DNA of 23,385 nucleotides, taken from assembly GCA_964593515.1 (NCBI GenBank), contig CAZQJH010000011.1, positions 1 to 23,385 on the forward strand, written 5' to 3'. This document shows, in pieces, positions 1-6,798 of this stretch. The notes beneath the pieces are model-generated. The model saw only the letters and a list, made by a program, of their open reading frames with translations, was not told where the DNA came from and made no database searches. This DNA comes from JAXJYR01 sp964593515 (lineage in GTDB: Bacteria; Bacillota_I; Bacilli_A; Erysipelotrichales; Erysipelotrichaceae). Positions within the stretch are counted from its first letter, which is position 1, and every line of letters starts with the position of its first letter. Both the position numbers and the translations under genes were made by a program.

Positions 1-16
1 ATTTAGTATTGTCTTG

Positions 17-25
17 TGATATTAT
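17..25 (+). promoter_or_regulatory. Possible extended -10 element of the S10 operon promoter
   Basis: TGA followed by TATTAT matches an extended -10 box (TGn plus a 5/6 hexamer). Transcription would then start near position 31-33, just before the structured leader of rpsJ. The -35 box would fall at or beyond the left edge of the window, so only half of the promoter can be judged. Confidence 0.4.
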
Positions 26-30
26 ATTGG

Positions 31-148
31 GGCGACCGCAAGGATGCGCGAGGTTGCTGACCCACTGAGAAACGTTGTCATGGGCGGCGAGGTCAGGTAA
101 TTCGCGCGGAGCGAGTCTATCAAGATATAGACGAAAGGAGATTTACAC
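31..148 (+). promoter_or_regulatory. Structured 5' leader RNA of the S10 operon
   Basis: About 118 bases lie between the likely transcription start and rpsJ. They are clearly richer in G and C than the genes around them and full of pairings. GCGACCGCA (32-40) pairs with TGC (45-47) and GGTTGC (52-57). CTGA (57-60) pairs with TCAG (93-96), enclosing CCCA-c-TGA (61-68) against TCATGGG (78-84). TCGC (102-105) pairs with GCGA (111-114), and GTCTAT (115-120) with ATAGAC (127-132), directly before the AAAGGAG ribosome binding site (134-140). GCGCGA (46-51) can instead pair with TCGCGC (102-107), which would exclude the first and third hairpins. Ribosomal protein operons are commonly autoregulated through such leaders. 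Which protein would bind here is unknown, and I do not recognise a named RNA family. Confidence 0.55.
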
Positions 149-460
149 ATGGCAAAAAACAGCGTAAGAATTCGCTTAAAAGCCTACGAACACAGAATTT
201 TAGATGCAAGTGCTGATAAAATCATTAAGGCTGCACAAGCTCACGGTGCAAAAAGTGTTGTTGGACCAGTACCTCTTCCAACTGAAAAACAAGTAGTTAC
301 AGTACTACGTGCGGTACACAAATATAAAGATTCTCGCGAACAATTTGAAATTCGCACACACAAAAGATTAATCGAGATCGTTGAACCAACTAAAGAAACT
401 ATCGATTCATTAAGTCGTTTAGAATTACCTAGTGGTGTAGACATCGAGATTAAACTGTAA
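149..460 (+). CDS. rpsJ: 30S ribosomal protein S10
   Basis: S10 (uS10) sits in the head of the 30S subunit and, as NusE, joins the NusB-containing transcription antitermination complex. The 103-residue product has the family length. It shows the N-terminal RIRLKAYEHRILD stretch, the central VGPVPLPTEKQ turn and the RTHKRLIEI loop segment. AAAGGAG lies eight bases before the ATG. It is the first gene of the S10 operon, as usual in Bacillota, and follows a structured leader that probably controls the whole operon. rplC starts 13 bases downstream. Confidence 0.98.
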   Translation: MAKNSVRIRLKAYEHRILDASADKIIKAAQAHGAKSVVGPVPLPTEKQVVTVLRAVHKYKDSREQFEIRTHKRLIEIVEPTKETIDSLSRLELPSGVDIEIKL

Positions 461-473
461 TGGAGGTGACATC

Positions 474-1160
474 ATGAAAGGTATTCTTGGACGTAAACTT
501 GGGATGACTCAAGTATTTACAGAAGATGGAATTTTAATTCCTGTTACTGTTATTGAGGCCACACCAAACATCGTGTTACAAAACAAAACAGTAGAAAACG
601 ATGGATATTCAGCTGTTCAATTAGGATTTGAAGACATTAAAGAAAAACGTTCTACAAAACCAGAAATCGGACACGCTAAAAAAGCAAACACTGCTCCTAA
701 ACGTTTCGTTAGAGAAGTTCGTGACTGTGAATTAGCTTTAAACTTAGGAGACGAAGTTAAAGTTGATATCTTCGAAGCTGGAGAAACAGTTGACGTAATC
801 GGAACTAGCAAAGGTAAAGGATATAACGGTACTATCGTTAGAAATAACGCTAAAATGGGTCCTAAATCACACGGTTCTGGACACCACAGACACATCGGGT
901 CATTAGCTACAAACGGGATTACTTCTCGTCAAGGTAAGATCTTAAAAGGAACAGTTATGGCTGGTCAAGAAGGTGGATACCGTACAACTAACCAAAACTT
1001 AACTGTTATCAAAGTAGATGTTGAAAACAACTACTTATTAGTAAAAGGAAACGTTCCTGGACCTAAACGTGGTCTAGTAATGGTACGTAGCGCTAAATGT
1101 TCAAAAGGAAACAAACCTGCTGTAACATTAGTTAACTACGCTAAAGCAGAGGAGGAATAG
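474..1160 (+). CDS. rplC: 50S ribosomal protein L3
   Basis: L3 (uL3) is an early 23S rRNA assembly protein whose long loop reaches the peptidyl transferase centre. The N-terminus MKGILGRKLGMTQVF and the C-terminal VKGNVPGPKRG are diagnostic. At 228 residues it is longer than the usual 205-210. The surplus is a C-terminal tail of about 18 residues ending in three glutamates. The centre-proximal loop (about residues 133-168) keeps SHG, HR, GS and AGQ but is otherwise unlike the common GQNxTPGKVFKG pattern and about one residue longer. The GAGGAGGAA encoding the Glu tail also serves as the ribosome binding site of rplD. Confidence 0.97.
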   Translation: MKGILGRKLGMTQVFTEDGILIPVTVIEATPNIVLQNKTVENDGYSAVQLGFEDIKEKRSTKPEIGHAKKANTAPKRFVREVRDCELALNLGDEVKVDIFEAGETVDVIGTSKGKGYNGTIVRNNAKMGPKSHGSGHHRHIGSLATNGITSRQGKILKGTVMAGQEGGYRTTNQNLTVIKVDVENNYLLVKGNVPGPKRGLVMVRSAKCSKGNKPAVTLVNYAKAEEE

Positions 1161-1163
1161 CAG

Positions 1164-1811
1164 ATGCCAACAATTAAAGTATTAAATCAAGCTGGTCAAG
1201 AGCTTCATGACATTACTCTTGCTGATTCAGTATTCGGCATCGAACCAAATCAACAATGTATCTTCGATGCAATTGTAATGCAAAGAGCAAGTTTAAGACG
1301 TGGTACTCACGCTACTAAAACTCGTACACAAGTTAGTGGTGGAGGACGTAAACCATGGCGTCAAAAAGGAACTGGACGTGCTCGTCAAGGTTCTACTAGA
1401 GCTACTCAATGGAGAGGTGGAGGAATCGTATTCGGACCAACTCCTAGAAGTTACTCTTACAAATTAAACAAAAAAGTTCGTCGTTTAGCATTAAAATCTG
1501 TATTATCAGAAAAAGTGTTAGAAAACGCAATGAAAGTAGTAGATAAATTCGATTTAGCAGCTCCTAAAACTAAGAGCTTCGTTGAAATTATCAACAACTT
1601 AAACGCTCCAAAGAAAACATTATTCGTTGTTTCAGTTGAAGAAGATTTCGAAAATGCTTACTTAAGTATGAGAAACATTCCTACAATGAACATGTTAACT
1701 GCGGAAGGATTAAATGTATACGATATCGTAAACGCTAATGAAATTATCTTCACAGAAGCTGCTGTGAAAGATGTTGAAAAAGCACTTGCTACAGAGGGGG
1801 TTGCTGAATAA
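1164..1811 (+). CDS. rplD: 50S ribosomal protein L4
   Basis: L4 (uL4) is a 50S assembly protein whose extended loop lines the constriction of the exit tunnel. The loop is visible at residues 59-79 (GGGRKPWRQKGTGRARQGS), followed by WRGGGIVFGP. The 215 residues are close to the usual 205-210. In E. coli L4 represses its own S10 operon, so it is one candidate ligand for the leader upstream of rpsJ, but this is not shown for Bacillota. Its stop codon shares one base with the rplW start (TAATG), which suggests translational coupling. Confidence 0.97.
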   Translation: MPTIKVLNQAGQELHDITLADSVFGIEPNQQCIFDAIVMQRASLRRGTHATKTRTQVSGGGRKPWRQKGTGRARQGSTRATQWRGGGIVFGPTPRSYSYKLNKKVRRLALKSVLSEKVLENAMKVVDKFDLAAPKTKSFVEIINNLNAPKKTLFVVSVEEDFENAYLSMRNIPTMNMLTAEGLNVYDIVNANEIIFTEAAVKDVEKALATEGVAE

Positions 1812-2101
1812 TGAATTACAGAGACATTATTATTCGTCCAATCATTACTGAAAAAACAATGAAATACATGGACAGCGAAAACAAAGTAACTTTCGAAGTT
1901 AAAAAAGGTGCAAACAAAACATTAATCAAACAAGCTGTAGAAAACATTTTCAATGTTAAAGTAGAAGCTGTTAATGTTGTTAACTGCAAACCTAAAACTA
2001 AGAGAGTAGGAAAATTCATCGGTAAGACTAACGCAGTACGTAAAGCTTACGTTAAAATTGCTGAAGGTCAAGATATCGACTTATTCGGAGGATTCGAATA
2101 A
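1811..2101 (+). CDS. rplW: 50S ribosomal protein L23
   Basis: L23 (uL23) lies at the tunnel exit and is the docking site for trigger factor and the signal recognition particle. The product has 96 residues, the family norm. It starts with RDIIIRPIITEKTM and carries TFEVKKGANKTLIKQAVE and the basic NCKPKTKRVGK loop. The start overlaps the rplD stop by one base; a G-rich site (GAGGGGG, near 1795) inside rplD provides the ribosome binding site. The gap that follows (58 bases) is the widest inside the S10-spc cluster and may fold into a pseudoknot. Confidence 0.97.
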   Translation: MNYRDIIIRPIITEKTMKYMDSENKVTFEVKKGANKTLIKQAVENIFNVKVEAVNVVNCKPKTKRVGKFIGKTNAVRKAYVKIAEGQDIDLFGGFE

Positions 2102-2103
2102 GA

Positions 2104-2142
2104 TCAGGGAGATTCACGCTATTTCCTGAATAAATATTGCGT
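2104..2142 (+). promoter_or_regulatory. Possible H-type pseudoknot in the rplW-rplB gap
   Basis: TCAGGGA (2104-2110) pairs with TTCCTGA (2123-2129), seven pairs including one G-U. In the loop, ACGC (2116-2119) can pair with GCGT (2139-2142), which directly abuts the rplB ribosome binding site AAGGAGG (2143-2149). The loop lengths (5, 3 and 9 bases) are compatible with an H-type pseudoknot. Neighbouring gaps are mostly 3-26 bases without structure. A role in controlling rplB translation is inference. Confidence 0.35.
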
Positions 2143-2159
2143 AAGGAGGATAAATATCA

Positions 2160-2993
2160 ATGGCAATTATTAAGTATAAGCCGACCACTCCAGGTCGTCG
2201 TGGTATGACAAGCTTATCTCGTGCTGAGATTACTTGCAACACACCTGAAAAATCATTGTTAGCTCCATTAAACTCAAAAGGTGGACGTAACAACAATGGT
2301 CGTATTACAACTCGCCACAAAGGTGGAGGACACAAAAGAAAATACCGTATTATCGATTTCAAACGTGACAAAGACGATTACGCTGCTAAAGTAGCAACAA
2401 TCGAATACGATCCAAACCGTTCAGCAAACATTGCTTTATTACACTATGCTGATGGGGAAAAACGTTACATTTTAGCTCCTAAAGGATTAACTGTTGGAAC
2501 TACAGTTTACTCTGGAAAAGGTGCTGATATCAAAGTTGGTAATGCATTAGAATTAAAAGATATTCCTGAAGGTACAGTAGTACACAACGTTGAGTTAAAA
2601 CCTGGTAAAGGTGGACAATTAGCTCGTTCAGCTGGTACTAGTGCTCAAATCTTAGGGATTGAAGAAAAATATGTTACATTACGTTTAGCTTCTGGTGAAG
2701 TTCGTCGTGTATTATCTAACTGCCGTGCTACAATCGGTCAAGTTGGAAACGAAGATCACAGCTTAGTTAACTACGGTAAAGCTGGTCGTAACCGTTGGAG
2801 AGGTATTCGTCCAACTGTTCGTGGATCTGTTATGAACCCTAACGATCACCCTCATGGGGGAGGGGAAGGACGTACTCCTATTGGACGTAAGTCTCCTATG
2901 ACACCTTGGGGTAAAAAAGCTATGGGTGTTAAAACTCGTAAAAACAAAAAAGCTTCAACTAAATTAATTGTACGCCGTCGTAACGGTAAATAG
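2160..2993 (+). CDS. rplB: 50S ribosomal protein L2
   Basis: L2 (uL2) binds 23S rRNA near the peptidyl transferase centre and is needed for subunit joining. The 277-residue product matches the family. It has GRITTRHKGGGHKRKYR near residue 50, the central GTxVHNVELKPGKGGQLARS segment, and the conserved HPHGGGEGR near residue 230, which contains the functionally important histidine. AAGGAGG lies ten bases before the ATG. It is the fifth gene of the S10 operon, followed 19 bases later by rpsS. Confidence 0.98.
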   Translation: MAIIKYKPTTPGRRGMTSLSRAEITCNTPEKSLLAPLNSKGGRNNNGRITTRHKGGGHKRKYRIIDFKRDKDDYAAKVATIEYDPNRSANIALLHYADGEKRYILAPKGLTVGTTVYSGKGADIKVGNALELKDIPEGTVVHNVELKPGKGGQLARSAGTSAQILGIEEKYVTLRLASGEVRRVLSNCRATIGQVGNEDHSLVNYGKAGRNRWRGIRPTVRGSVMNPNDHPHGGGEGRTPIGRKSPMTPWGKKAMGVKTRKNKKASTKLIVRRRNGK

Positions 2994-3012
2994 AAAAAGG
3001 AGGAAAATTTAA

Positions 3013-3291
3013 ATGAGTCGTAGTTTAAAGAAAGGCCCATTCTGTGATGACCACTTAATGAAAAAAGTGGAAGCACTTAATGCAGCTGGTAAAAAACAAG
3101 TTATTAAAACATGGTCACGTCGTTCAACTATTTTCCCTCAATTTGTAGAACATACATTTGCTGTTTACAACGGAAAAGAACACTTACCTGTTTATGTTAC
3201 AGAAGATATGGTAGGACACAAATTAGGTGAATTCGTGCCTACTCGTAAATACACTGGTCACGGTGACGATGACAAGAAAGCTAGAAGATAA
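3013..3291 (+). CDS. rpsS: 30S ribosomal protein S19
   Basis: S19 (uS19) forms part of the 30S head with S13, near the A-site tRNA and the intersubunit bridges. The 92 residues fit the family. The N-terminal MSRSLKKGPFCDDHLMKKV, the WSRRSTIFPQFVEHTFAVYNG block and the C-terminal GHKLGEFVPTRKYTGH are classic. An AAGGAGGA site precedes the ATG. It occupies its usual place between rplB and rplV. Confidence 0.98.
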   Translation: MSRSLKKGPFCDDHLMKKVEALNAAGKKQVIKTWSRRSTIFPQFVEHTFAVYNGKEHLPVYVTEDMVGHKLGEFVPTRKYTGHGDDDKKARR

Positions 3292-3305
3292 GGAGGAATA
3301 AGTAA

Positions 3306-3638
3306 ATGGAAGTTAAAGCTACTGCTAAGACATTACGTATCCCACCTCGTAAAGCTCGTATTGTCCTTGATTTAATCCGTGGGAAAGACGCTGCTGAAGC
3401 TGCTGCTATCTTAAAATTTACACCAAATGTAGCTGCAGTATCAATTGCTAAAGTATTAAAATCTGCTTGTGCAAACGCAGTAAACAATCATCACTTAGAT
3501 GAAGAAAAATTATATGTAAAAGCATGTTACGCTAACGAAGGAATCACTTTAAAACGTTTCATGCCACGTGCAAAAGGATCTGCTAGTGCAATCCACAAAC
3601 GTACCAGCCACATTACAGTAGTGGTTGCTGAACGTTAG
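3306..3638 (+). CDS. rplV: 50S ribosomal protein L22
   Basis: L22 (uL22) contacts all domains of 23S rRNA, and its beta-hairpin lines the exit tunnel next to L4. The product has 110 residues, the normal length. It shows RIPPRKARIVLDLIRGK in the N-terminal helix and a hairpin tip in LKRFMPRAKGSASAIHKRTSHITVVV with no insertion or deletion of the kind linked to macrolide resistance that I can see. AGGAGGAA precedes the ATG. rpsC follows after 14 bases. Confidence 0.97.
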   Translation: MEVKATAKTLRIPPRKARIVLDLIRGKDAAEAAAILKFTPNVAAVSIAKVLKSACANAVNNHHLDEEKLYVKACYANEGITLKRFMPRAKGSASAIHKRTSHITVVVAER

Positions 3639-3652
3639 TAAGGAGGTAACTT

Positions 3653-4402
3653 ATGGGACAAAAGGTTAGTCCAATCGGTTTACGTGTCGGTGTTATCCGT
3701 GATTGGGAATCACGTTGGTACGCTGAAAAAGATTACGCCGATTATTTATTAGAAGATGTTAAAATTCGTGAATTCTTATTCGCTGAATTAAAAGCAGCTG
3801 CAGTTTCACGTATTGAAATCGAACGTTCTAAAAACCGTGTTGAAGTTATGATCCGTACAGCTCGTCCTGGTGTGATCATTGGTGAAAACGGTGCGAACAT
3901 TGAATTATTAAAGAAAAAATTAGTTAAATTATGTGGTGGTAAAAACGTATACGTTAAAGTATTAGAAATTGCTAACCCTGATTTAGATGCAAAATTAGTT
4001 GCTCGTAGCATTGCTGATCAATTAGAACAACGTGCTAGTTTCCGTGTTGCTCAAAAGAAAGCAATCCAAAAAACTATGCGTGCTGGAGCAAAAGGTATTA
4101 AAACTGCTGTTTCTGGACGTTTAGGTGGTGCAGATATGGCTCGTACTGAAGGATACTCTGAAGGGGTTGTTCCTTTACATACATTACGTGCTGATATCGA
4201 TTATGCTTGGGAAGAAGCATCAACTACTTACGGACGTTTAGGTGTTAAAGTATGGATTTGTCGTGGTCACGTTTTACCTGGACAAATGGTTCAAGAACCA
4301 GAAGCTCCAAAAAACAACGATCGTCGTCGTAAAAACAACCGCAAATTCAACAAAAACCGTCGTAACAACAACGAAGCTAAGAAAGCGGAAGGAGGAAACT
4401 AA
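3653..4402 (+). CDS. rpsC: 30S ribosomal protein S3 with a basic Asn-rich tail
   Basis: S3 (uS3) lies at the mRNA entry tunnel of the 30S subunit and takes part in mRNA unwinding. The N-terminus GQKVSPIGLRVGVIRDWES and the type II KH core with its GxxG loop (PGVIIGENGANIELLKKKL) are clear, as is the C-terminal domain ending GVKVWICRGHVLPGQ. At 249 residues it exceeds the usual 210-220. The last 30 residues or so are a low-complexity tail of Asn, Arg and Lys. The GGAGGA encoding the end of the tail also serves as the ribosome binding site of rplP. Confidence 0.97.
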   Translation: MGQKVSPIGLRVGVIRDWESRWYAEKDYADYLLEDVKIREFLFAELKAAAVSRIEIERSKNRVEVMIRTARPGVIIGENGANIELLKKKLVKLCGGKNVYVKVLEIANPDLDAKLVARSIADQLEQRASFRVAQKKAIQKTMRAGAKGIKTAVSGRLGGADMARTEGYSEGVVPLHTLRADIDYAWEEASTTYGRLGVKVWICRGHVLPGQMVQEPEAPKNNDRRRKNNRKFNKNRRNNNEAKKAEGGN

Positions 4403-4404
4403 TT

Positions 4405-4818
4405 ATGTTAATGCCTAAGAGAACAAAATATAGAAGACCTCACCGTTTATCTTATGAAGGTCGCTCAAAAGCTGGTCGTGAAGTTTCATTTGGTGAATTC
4501 GGATTAGTTGCTGAAACTGGTAACTACGTATCAAACCGCCAAATCGAAGCTGCTCGTATTGCCATGACACGTTACATGAAACGTGGTGGTAAGGTTTGGA
4601 TTAGAATCTTCCCTCACATGGCTAGAACTAAAAAACCATTAGAAGTACGTATGGGATCTGGTAAAGGTGCTCCTGAAGGATGGGTAGCAGTTGTTAAAGA
4701 AGGACGTGTAATGTTCGAAGTTGCAGGGGTTTCAGAAGAAATCGCTCGTGAAGCATTCCGTTTAGCTTCTCACAAATTACCAGTTAAATGTAAATTTGTT
4801 AGAAAGGGAGAGGAGTAA
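4405..4818 (+). CDS. rplP: 50S ribosomal protein L16
   Basis: L16 (uL16) is a late 50S assembly protein at the A site that helps position tRNA. The 137-residue product begins MLMPKRTKYRRPHR and contains FGEFGLVAETG, RQIEAARIAMTRYMKRGGK and RMGSGKGAPEGWVAVV, all family signatures. The first ATG (4405) is kept, since relatives begin M-L-x-P-K-R; the third codon is another ATG. The ribosome binding site GGAGGA is inside rpsC, two bases before the rpsC stop region. Confidence 0.97.
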   Translation: MLMPKRTKYRRPHRLSYEGRSKAGREVSFGEFGLVAETGNYVSNRQIEAARIAMTRYMKRGGKVWIRIFPHMARTKKPLEVRMGSGKGAPEGWVAVVKEGRVMFEVAGVSEEIAREAFRLASHKLPVKCKFVRKGEE

Positions 4819-4824
4819 TTTATT

Positions 4825-5022
4825 ATGACAGCGAAAGAGATCAGAGAATTAACTAACGCCGATATTAACAAAGAGATCGAAGCGCTTAAAGAAGAACTCT
4901 TTAATCTTCGTTTCCAACAAGCAACAGGGCAATTAACTAACACTGCTCGTTTAAGAACAGTTAAAAAAGAAATTGCTCGTATGAAAACAGTATTAACAGA
5001 ACGTACTGTTAACCAGGATTAA
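4825..5022 (+). CDS. rpmC: 50S ribosomal protein L29
   Basis: L29 (uL29) is a small helical hairpin protein near the tunnel exit that supports trigger factor binding together with L23. The 65 residues form two helices. The signature KEELFNLRFQQATGQLTNTARLR spans the turn and is followed by KKEIARMKTVLTER. The ribosome binding site GGGAGAGGAG overlaps the end of rplP, only six bases upstream of the start. rpsQ follows after 16 bases. Confidence 0.97.
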   Translation: MTAKEIRELTNADINKEIEALKEELFNLRFQQATGQLTNTARLRTVKKEIARMKTVLTERTVNQD

Positions 5023-5038
5023 GGAGGATCATTAAATT

Positions 5039-5299
5039 ATGGAAAGATCTAACCGTAAAGTATATCGTGGAAGAGTAGTTTCAGACAAAATGGATAAAAC
5101 AATTACTGTTATTGTTGAAACTAAAAAAACACACCCATTATATGGAAAACGTGTAAATTATTCAAAAAAATTCAAGGCTCATGATGAAAACAACGAAGCT
5201 CGTATCGGAGATATCGTAACAATTATGGAAACTCGTCCATTATCTGCTACTAAACGTTTCCGTTTATTAGAAGTTGTTGAAAAAGCCGTTCAATTATAA
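5039..5299 (+). CDS. rpsQ: 30S ribosomal protein S17
   Basis: S17 (uS17) is a primary 16S rRNA-binding protein of the 30S body with an OB fold. It has 86 residues, the normal size. The conserved core is RGRVVSDKMDKTITVIVETKKTHPLYGK, followed by KFKAHDENNEARIGDIVTIMETRPLSATKRFRLLEV (read in two adjacent parts). AGGAGGA precedes the ATG. It is the last gene of the classical S10 operon; the spc genes follow after 20 bases with no visible terminator. Confidence 0.97.
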   Translation: MERSNRKVYRGRVVSDKMDKTITVIVETKKTHPLYGKRVNYSKKFKAHDENNEARIGDIVTIMETRPLSATKRFRLLEVVEKAVQL

Positions 5300-5319
5300 G
5301 AAACTAGGAGGTTGACGAA

Positions 5320-5688
5320 ATGATCCAAAACGAAAGTAGATTACGCGTCGCTGACAACACTGGAGCTAAAGAAGTTTTAGTTATCCGTTGTTTAGGAGGA
5401 AGCGTTAGAAAATTTGCTAACATCGGGGATGTCGTTGTTTGTTCAGTAAAACAAGCTACTCCTGGTGGAACTGTTAAAAAAGGAGATGTAGTTAAAGGAG
5501 TTATCGTACGTACTCGTCGTGGAGTTCGTCGTGAAAACGGAAGTTACATCAAATTTGATGACAACGCAGTTGTATTAATTAAAGATGATAAATCACCACG
5601 TGGTACTCGTATTTTCGGACCTGTGGCAAGAGAATTACGTGACAAAGATTACATGAAAATCGTATCTTTGGCACCAGAAGTAATTTAG
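5320..5688 (+). CDS. rplN: 50S ribosomal protein L14
   Basis: L14 (uL14) sits at the subunit interface, takes part in intersubunit bridges, and is the target of the silencing factor RsfS. At 122 residues it matches the family. The N-terminal IQNESRLRVADNTGAKEVLVI and the C-terminal DNAVVLIKDDKSPRGTRIFGPVARELR are diagnostic. TAGGAGG precedes the ATG. It is the first gene of the spc segment, but transcription probably reads through from S10. Confidence 0.98.
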   Translation: MIQNESRLRVADNTGAKEVLVIRCLGGSVRKFANIGDVVVCSVKQATPGGTVKKGDVVKGVIVRTRRGVRRENGSYIKFDDNAVVLIKDDKSPRGTRIFGPVARELRDKDYMKIVSLAPEVI

Positions 5689-5700
5689 GGAGGTGTTCTT

Positions 5701-6030
5701 GTGAAAATCAAAAAAGGAGATACAGTTCAAGTTATTTCAGGTGCTTACAAGGGCACTATCGCTGAAGTAATTAAAGCAATGCCTAGTGAAGACAAGGTAG
5801 TTGTTGCAGGTGTTAACATGAAGAAAAAACACCTTAAACCAACACAAGCTAACCCAGATGGAGGAATTATCGAAAGAGAAGCTCCAATCCACGTTAGTAA
5901 CGTAATGGCATACGATAAGAAAACTAAAAAAGCTTACCGTATCGGTTACGAATTCAAAGAAGTCAAAGGAAAAATGACTAAGGTTCGCGTCTACAAAAAA
6001 GCTGGTAAAGTTGTAGGCGAAGTTGATTAA
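5701..6030 (+). CDS. rplX: 50S ribosomal protein L24
   Basis: L24 (uL24) starts 50S assembly by binding the 5' end of 23S rRNA. The start codon is GTG, chosen because GGGAGGTG lies just upstream and the protein then begins MKIKKGDTVQVISG as in relatives. The N-terminal KOW motif (KGDTVQVISGAYKGTIAEV) is followed by GVNMKKKHLKP and IEREAPIHVSNV. The 109 residues are a little longer than the common 102-105. Confidence 0.97.
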   Translation: MKIKKGDTVQVISGAYKGTIAEVIKAMPSEDKVVVAGVNMKKKHLKPTQANPDGGIIEREAPIHVSNVMAYDKKTKKAYRIGYEFKEVKGKMTKVRVYKKAGKVVGEVD

Positions 6031-6043
6031 GGAGGTACATTGA

Positions 6044-6583
6044 ATGAACCGTTTATATGATAAATACAAAGAAACAGTTGTACCTGCAATGATGGAAAAA
6101 TTCGGTTACAAATCAGTAATGGAAGTTCCATACGTTGACAAAGTAGTAATCAACATGGGTATCGGGGAAGCTATTTCTAATCCAAAATTATTAGATGAAG
6201 CTGTAGCTGAATTAGCTCAAATTACTGGTCAAAAACCAATCGTTACAAGAGCTAAGAAATCAATCGCTAACTTCAAATTACGTGAAGGTATGGCAATCGG
6301 ATGTAAAGTTACATTACGTAAACAAAAAATGTATGATTTCTTAGACAAATTAATGAACATTTCATTACCACGTGTACGTGACTTCCGTGGGGTTTCTGAT
6401 ACATCATTCGATGGACGTGGAAACTACACTTTAGGGGTAAAAGAACAATTAATCTTCCCTGAAATCAACTACGATAAAGTTAACAAAGTTCGTGGAATGG
6501 ATGTAGTAATCGTTACTACTGCTAAAACAGATGAAGAAGCTAAGGCATTATTAACATTAATGGGAATGCCTTTCAAGAAATAG
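6044..6583 (+). CDS. rplE: 50S ribosomal protein L5
   Basis: L5 (uL5) binds 5S rRNA with L18 in the central protuberance and contacts the P-site tRNA. The 179 residues are exactly the common length. Signatures are VVINMGIGEA, ITGQKPIVTRAKKSIANFKLR, LPRVRDFRGVS, and FDGRGNYTLGVKEQLIFPEI. AAGGAGG lies ahead of the ATG, overlapping the rplX stop. rpsN begins 12 bases after its stop. Confidence 0.98.
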   Translation: MNRLYDKYKETVVPAMMEKFGYKSVMEVPYVDKVVINMGIGEAISNPKLLDEAVAELAQITGQKPIVTRAKKSIANFKLREGMAIGCKVTLRKQKMYDFLDKLMNISLPRVRDFRGVSDTSFDGRGNYTLGVKEQLIFPEINYDKVNKVRGMDVVIVTTAKTDEEAKALLTLMGMPFKK

Positions 6584-6595
6584 GAGGACTTAAAA

Positions 6596-6781
6596 ATGGC
6601 AAAGAAAGCAATGATTAACAAAGCACACCGTCCTCAAAAGTTCAAAGTGCGTGAGTACACACGTTGTGAACGTTGTGGTCGTCCTCACTCAGTTTTACGT
6701 AAATACAAACTATGCCGTATCTGCTTCCGTGAATTAGCTTACAAAGGGCAAATTCCTGGAGTTAAGAAGGCTAGCTGGTAA
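6596..6781 (+). CDS. rpsN: 30S ribosomal protein S14, zinc-binding short type
   Basis: S14 (uS14) belongs to the 30S head and is needed for late assembly. This is the 61-residue type Z form. Cys24-x2-Cys27 and Cys40-x2-Cys43 form a zinc site, followed by FRELAYKGQIPGVKKASW. Many Bacillota carry a second, zinc-independent S14 under Zur control elsewhere in the genome; none is in this window. TAGGAGG overlaps the rplE stop and sets the start. Confidence 0.98.
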   Translation: MAKKAMINKAHRPQKFKVREYTRCERCGRPHSVLRKYKLCRICFRELAYKGQIPGVKKASW

Positions 6782-6798
6782 GAAGGAGGAATATAGTC

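Noticed and set aside
617..895. Long antisense frames opposite ribosomal genes (for example 617-895, 7118-7531, 9075-9464).
   Set aside because: They mirror the codon bias of the sense genes, lack ribosome binding sites and show no recognisable protein family.
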